Position numbers and translations under genes: made by a program
DNA from: Planctomycetota bacterium
Lineage (GTDB): Bacteria; Planctomycetota; UBA1135; GCA-002686595
DNA length: 17,076 nucleotides
Assembly (NCBI GenBank): GCA_013140785.1
Contig: JABFRZ010000241.1
Coordinates: forward strand, 1-17,076
Direction: 5' to 3'
Part shown: positions 13,845 to 17,076 of the stretch, one piece after another
Layout: every line of letters begins with the position of its first letter
Position numbering within the stretch: position 1 is the first letter of the stretch
Notes under the pieces: model-generated
Told to the model about the DNA's origin: nothing
What the model saw: the letters and a program-made list of their open reading frames with translations, nothing else
The model's database searches: none

Positions 13845-16562
13845 ATGCCGCTCGCAGCAGGTAGAAAGCTTTCGTTCTACGAGATTCTTGCGCCGCTCGG
13901 CGCGGGCGCGATGGGGGAGGTGTATCGAGCGCGCGACACGAGGCTCGGCCGCGAGGTCGCGATCAAGGTGCTGCCGGAGCACTTCGCGGAGGACGAGGAG
14001 CGCCTGAAGCGTTTCGAGCGCGAGGCGAAGACGCTCGCATCGCTCAATCATCCGAACGTGGCGCAGATTTACGGCGTCGACCAGGTCGGCGACACGTGCT
14101 TCCTCGTGCTCGAGCTTGTGCCGGGCGAGTCGCTCGACGAGCGCTTGAAGCGCGGACCGCTGCCGCTCGACGAAGCGCTCGACGTGTGCCGACAGATCGC
14201 CGAGGGACTCGAGGCCGCGCACGAAGCGGGCATGATCCACCGCGACCTCAAGCCCGCGAACGTCCGCATCACGCCCGAAGGCAAGGTCAAGGTGCTCGAC
14301 TTTGGCCTGGCGAAGCCCGCGATCGAGGGCCGGAGCGGCTCGTCGGCCGACAGCGTGCTCTCGACCGAAATGGGCCGGCTGCTCGGCACGCCGACCTACA
14401 TGGCGCCCGAGCAGGCGCGCGGGAAAGCGATCGACAAGCGCGTCGACATCTGGGCCTTCGGCTGCGTGCTGTACGAGTGCCTCACTGCGAAGCGCCTGTT
14501 CGACGGCGAGACGCTGACCGACGTGCTGACGACCGTGTTGCACGAGGAGCTGGACCTAGCGACGCTCCCCGCCGGCGTTCCCGCGCGTGTCCGTGAATTG
14601 CTCGTGCGCTGCCTGGCGAAGGATCCGCGCCACCGCTTGCGCGACATCGGCGACGCACGGCTCGTGCTCGAGCGCTCAGGCGTCCTCGAGGAGCGCCTCG
14701 AGAGCGGCGTGCGCAGTTCCGTGCTCGGACACGCGCTCCCATGGAGTGTCTGTGCACTGCTCACCCTCTTGCTCATCCTCGTGTCGCTGCAGGCCTTCGG
14801 CTTGCTGGAGCTGTGGTCGCCCGCCGTCGCACCCGCTTCCACGCAGGGCGCCTTGCACGTCAGCCTCTCGTTGCCCGCGGGTGACGAGGTGGGGAATCTC
14901 GCGGAACTGCCACTGGCGATTTCGCCCGACGGCACGCAGGTCGTGTACGTCGGCATGCGGAGCAACAAGGTGCAGCTCTACCTTCGTCCACTGGCCCTTG
15001 CCGAGCCCACGCCGATTGCCGGGACGGAGGGGGCGAAGAGCCCGTTCTTCTCTCCCGACAGCCGTTGGATCGGCTTCTTCGCGCAGGGCAAGCTGAAGAA
15101 GGTGACGGTCGGCGGCACGGCGCTTCAGGTGCTCGCGGACGCGCCCTCCGCGCGCGGCGGGTGCTGGGGCCCGGATGACACCCTTTACTTCGCTCCGACC
15201 AATGTGTCCGGGCTCTGGAGGGTACCCGCGTTGGGAGGTCCGGCGACGGAGCTGACTCGGCTCGAGCGTGGGTCCAGCGAGATCAGCCATCGCTGGCCTC
15301 ACGTCCTGCCCGACGGGAAGACGCTGCTCTTCTCGATCTGGACCGGGCCCGGGCCGGACGAACAACACATCGTCCGGCAGTCGCTCGCGGCGGGCGGCGA
15401 ACGCCACGTGCTCGTTCCGGGTGGGGACGCCGCGCGGTTTCTGTCGCCCGGTTATCTGCTGTACGGCCGCCTGGATGGGCTCTTCGCCGTGCCATGGGTG
15501 CCATCACAGATCGATCTCGAGGGCGCCGTGCCCCTCGCGATGCCGGAGCTCCCGCGCGAAGACGGCGAGGGCGTCTCGGCCTGCGTTCTCTCGACGGGGG
15601 GCACCCTTGCGTACTTGCCCGGCGGCCCGGCGCGCCGTGCGCAGCGCCTGGTATGGGTCGATCGTACCGGCGTGGCGGTGCCTCTCCCGCTGCCGGAACG
15701 CGACTACCGCAGCGTCGTGATTTCGCCGGACGGCCGCCAGGTGATCGTGCAGATCGAGGAAGGCATGGTCGGCCTGTGGCTCTATGACTTCGCGCGCCAG
15801 ACAATGACGCCCTTCGCGACGAGCGGCGGCAGCAGCCAAGCACCCGTCTGGACGCCCGATGGCAAGCGCGTCATCTATCGTGGAACGAGAGCCGGCTTCC
15901 GGAATCTATTCTGGAAGTCCGCCGACGGCACGGGAGAAGAGGAACGGCTGACGACGAAGGCGGACGTGGTGCAGACGCCGACGTCCGTGTCACCCGATGG
16001 CCGCTGGCTGGTGTTCGACGAAGGCGGGGGTGCACAAGCGGATACCGAGATGTGGATGGTGCCTCTGGACGGCGAGCGCTCCCCCAATGGTTCGGGGCGT
16101 ACTGAGCCCGTCGAAGGGCACACGCCTCTGCTCCTGGTGCAGGGGACAGACGGGCAGGTCGCGCCGGATGGAAAATGGATCGCGTACCAATCGCTCGTGT
16201 CCGGGCGGGACGAGATCTACGTGCAGCCGTTCCCCGGTCCGGGGCCGCGTCAGCCGATCTCCACGGGTGGCGCACAGTCCCCACTCTGGTCGCGCGACGG
16301 CAGCGAGCTGTTCTTCACGACTCTCGACGAGCTGCTGGCCGTGGACATCACGACCACGCCGACGTTCTCGGCCGGCGCCCCGCACGTCGTGTTCGAGGGT
16401 CGCTACCGCGACAGCGACAACGGCAACACACCCTATGACGTTTCGGCCGACGGGCGGCGCTTCCTGCGCGTCCAGCAGGTGCAGCCCGACCGGGCCGTGA
16501 CCCACATCGACGTCGTGCTGAACTGGCTCGCGGAAGTGGAGCAAGCCGCGGCGGGGAAGTGA
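13845..16562 (+). CDS. Membrane receptor-like Ser/Thr protein kinase with WD40-like (PD40) propeller
   Basis: The 905-residue protein has a cytoplasmic Hanks-type kinase domain at about 11-275: glycine loop LGAGAMGEVY (18-27), catalytic Lys41, catalytic loop HRDLKPANV (132-140; Asp134 and Asn139), DFG (152-154), activation segment GTPTYMAPEQ (181-190) and DIWAFGC (201-207). All key residues are present, so it should be active. One transmembrane helix (about 299-323) follows. The exported region holds about ten repeats with the PD40/TolB-like motif (SPDGTQVVYV, SPDSRWIGFF, TPDGKRVIYRG, SPDGRWLVFDE, SRDGSELFFTT and others), probably forming a beta-propeller that senses an external ligand. It is a common architecture in Acidobacteriota and Planctomycetota. 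The ATG at 13845 is the start; no Shine-Dalgarno is visible. The gene is flanked by the direct repeats at 13717 and 16688. The ligand and phosphorylation targets are unknown. Confidence 0.9.
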   Translation: MPLAAGRKLSFYEILAPLGAGAMGEVYRARDTRLGREVAIKVLPEHFAEDEERLKRFEREAKTLASLNHPNVAQIYGVDQVGDTCFLVLELVPGESLDERLKRGPLPLDEALDVCRQIAEGLEAAHEAGMIHRDLKPANVRITPEGKVKVLDFGLAKPAIEGRSGSSADSVLSTEMGRLLGTPTYMAPEQARGKAIDKRVDIWAFGCVLYECLTAKRLFDGETLTDVLTTVLHEELDLATLPAGVPARVRELLVRCLAKDPRHRLRDIGDARLVLERSGVLEERLESGVRSSVLGHALPWSVCALLTLLLILVSLQAFGLLELWSPAVAPASTQGALHVSLSLPAGDEVGNLAELPLAISPDGTQVVYVGMRSNKVQLYLRPLALAEPTPIAGTEGAKSPFFSPDSRWIGFFAQGKLKKVTVGGTALQVLADAPSARGGCWGPDDTLYFAPTNVSGLWRVPALGGPATELTRLERGSSEISHRWPHVLPDGKTLLFSIWTGPGPDEQHIVRQSLAAGGERHVLVPGGDAARFLSPGYLLYGRLDGLFAVPWVPSQIDLEGAVPLAMPELPREDGEGVSACVLSTGGTLAYLPGGPARRAQRLVWVDRTGVAVPLPLPERDYRSVVISPDGRQVIVQIEEGMVGLWLYDFARQTMTPFATSGGSSQAPVWTPDGKRVIYRGTRAGFRNLFWKSADGTGEEERLTTKADVVQTPTSVSPDGRWLVFDEGGGAQADTEMWMVPLDGERSPNGSGRTEPVEGHTPLLLVQGTDGQVAPDGKWIAYQSLVSGRDEIYVQPFPGPGPRQPISTGGAQSPLWSRDGSELFFTTLDELLAVDITTTPTFSAGAPHVVFEGRYRDSDNGNTPYDVSADGRRFLRVQQVQPDRAVTHIDVVLNWLAEVEQAAAGK

Positions 16563-16686
16563 GGGCGGAAGAGCGCTGGTACATCCACTTCACGTTCGGG
16601 CGGACCTTCGAGCCTTTCGCATCCGGAGCGCGCGAATGAACTGCACCTGGCTCTGCTAGGCTCGTCGTCCTCGGCGCGGTGGCCGA
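16563..16686. other. Intergenic spacer after the kinase, with a promoter-like box and orphan start
   Basis: No gene lies here. TAGGCT (16657-16662) and a GTG at 16679 resemble the promoter and start arrangement of the sigma gene, and the GTG is followed within 8 nt by the sigma 3' remnant. The stretch may keep the 5' end of a deleted sigma gene. No terminator hairpin is obvious after the kinase stop. Confidence 0.3.
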
Positions 16687-16749
16687 TTGCAGCGCGCGCG
16701 CACGCGTCTGGCGGGAAAGCTCGGCGCCTGGAGCGAGTTCGTGGCGTGA
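16687..16749 (+). pseudogene. 3' remnant of a second ECF sigma gene
   Basis: Twenty codons and a TGA translate to a near copy of the sigma C-terminus (RARTRLAGKLGAWSEFVA against RARTRLAVKLGAWSELVA). Two residues differ over the 20. Homology to the intact gene stops at the first codon, so the rest has been lost. It lies upstream of, and convergent with, the FGE-like gene, exactly as the intact sigma gene lies relative to the FGE remnant at 13780. Confidence 0.75.
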
Positions 16750-16763
16750 TTCAGCGCCGGGCG
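16688..16763 (+). repeat. Direct repeat, right copy (sigma 3' end plus FGE-gene end)
   Basis: This matches 13717-13792 at 70 of 76 positions with no gap. It spans the sigma remnant's last codons, its stop and the start of the convergent gene's C-terminus. Confidence 0.85.
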
Positions 16764-17076
16764 GCGCGCGCGACGAGTCGGAAGCCGTAGATGCCGTCGG
16801 CGGCGGTGGGCTCCTGCGAAGCGCGCGAGGCGGCGCGGAAGAAGGCCGGGAAGGTGAAGTTCCAGGCGCCGCCGCGCAGCGACTTGGCGCCCTGGCGGTC
16901 CCAGTCGTCGGCGCACCATTCCCACAGGCTCCCGGAGAGGTCGAACGCGCCGCAGGGTGATTCGTCGATCGGGAAGCTCAGGTAGGGCTCGAGCAGAATC
17001 TGCTCGCGCGCGAAGAGGCCTTTCACCCAGCGCGGGACGAAGCGATTGCCGAGGGGATAGGCGCGCCGGTCGGCGC
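16751..17076 (-). CDS. FGE-sulfatase/SUMF1-type domain protein, C-terminal part (5' partial)
   Basis: The frame on the minus strand is open to the right edge of the window, so only the last 107 or so codons are visible. They carry the C-terminal signatures of the formylglycine-generating-enzyme/EgtB/PvdO fold: FDLSGSLWEWCADDW, SLRGGAWNF, FFRAASR and a final IYGFRLVAR. Against human FGE, the two catalytic cysteines (Cys336 and Cys341, in the segment preceding RCAAR) are replaced by Pro and Ala here, so true formylglycine-generating activity is unlikely. In Planctomycetota such domains are often joined to Ser/Thr kinases, but whether an N-terminal kinase is present lies outside the window. The stop is TGA at 16753-16751. 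The convergent sigma remnant ends one base before it. Confidence 0.8.
   Translation of the reverse strand, partial: ADRRAYPLGNRFVPRWVKGLFAREQILLEPYLSFPIDESPCGAFDLSGSLWEWCADDWDRQGAKSLRGGAWNFTFPAFFRAASRASQEPTAADGIYGFRLVARAARR

Noticed and set aside
13047..14543. Minus-strand 498-codon frame opposite the sigma factor and kinase
   Set aside because: It crosses two well-supported plus-strand genes and their intergenic gap, with no motif of its own.
16679..16960. Plus-strand 93-codon frame starting at the orphan GTG
   Set aside because: It is in a different frame from the sigma remnant and antisense to the FGE-like domain, with no recognisable content.

Overview
The window is high-GC (roughly two thirds G+C by eye) bacterial chromosome with dense coding, several GTG starts and start/stop overlaps. 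Planctomycetota is the best guess. The support is an ECF-type sigma factor, a Ser/Thr kinase fused to a WD40-like (PD40) propeller, an FGE/SUMF1-type domain gene and large exported proteins of no known family, all within 17 kb. Acidobacteriota or Myxococcota remain possible. No rRNA, tRNA, CRISPR array or phage gene was seen.

Layout. (1) 1-2607, plus strand: two coupled genes of unknown function. The first runs in from upstream and ends in a duplicated beta-sandwich-like module; the second has a signal peptide. (2) 2695-2860: a near-perfect palindromic 162-bp element with 32-nt inverted ends (30/32 matching) between duplicated TA dinucleotides in CTAG sites. It looks like a MITE of the IS630/Tc1-mariner type. 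It lies between two convergent genes, and its right edge falls within the stop codon of the next gene. (3) 2858-6199, minus strand: a 1113-residue exported protein with Ig-like N-terminal modules and a long glycine-rich, beta-helix-like centre. (4) 6200-6598: a divergent promoter region. (5) 6599-7890: a DoxX-family membrane protein with a C-terminal soluble domain, broken by an apparent 1-nt deletion in a G run. (6) 7940-10482: a promoter, a possible leader ORF, a TauE/SafE (TSUP) permease and an APC amino-acid permease. (7) 10554-13146: a tightly overlapped three-gene membrane operon (fatty acid hydroxylase/sterol desaturase family, a one-TM protein, and an HTTM-DCC fusion). (8) 13176-17076: an ECF sigma factor, a Ser/Thr kinase-PD40 receptor, a remnant of a second sigma gene, and the C-terminal part of an FGE-like gene on the minus strand.

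How the parts fit. The 10554-13146 operon couples a di-iron hydroxylase-type enzyme to a multi-TM HTTM protein that carries a thioredoxin-like DCC domain, which suggests a membrane lipid or redox modification unit. The sigma factor and kinase probably form a signalling pair.

The most striking structure is around the kinase. The junction of a sigma gene with a convergent FGE-like gene occurs twice, on each side of the kinase and exactly 2971 bp apart: 76 bp match at 70/76 with no gap. On the left the sigma gene is whole and the FGE gene is reduced to about eight codons. On the right the sigma gene is reduced to 20 codons and the FGE gene is present. This is a scar of duplication or insertion in a signalling locus.
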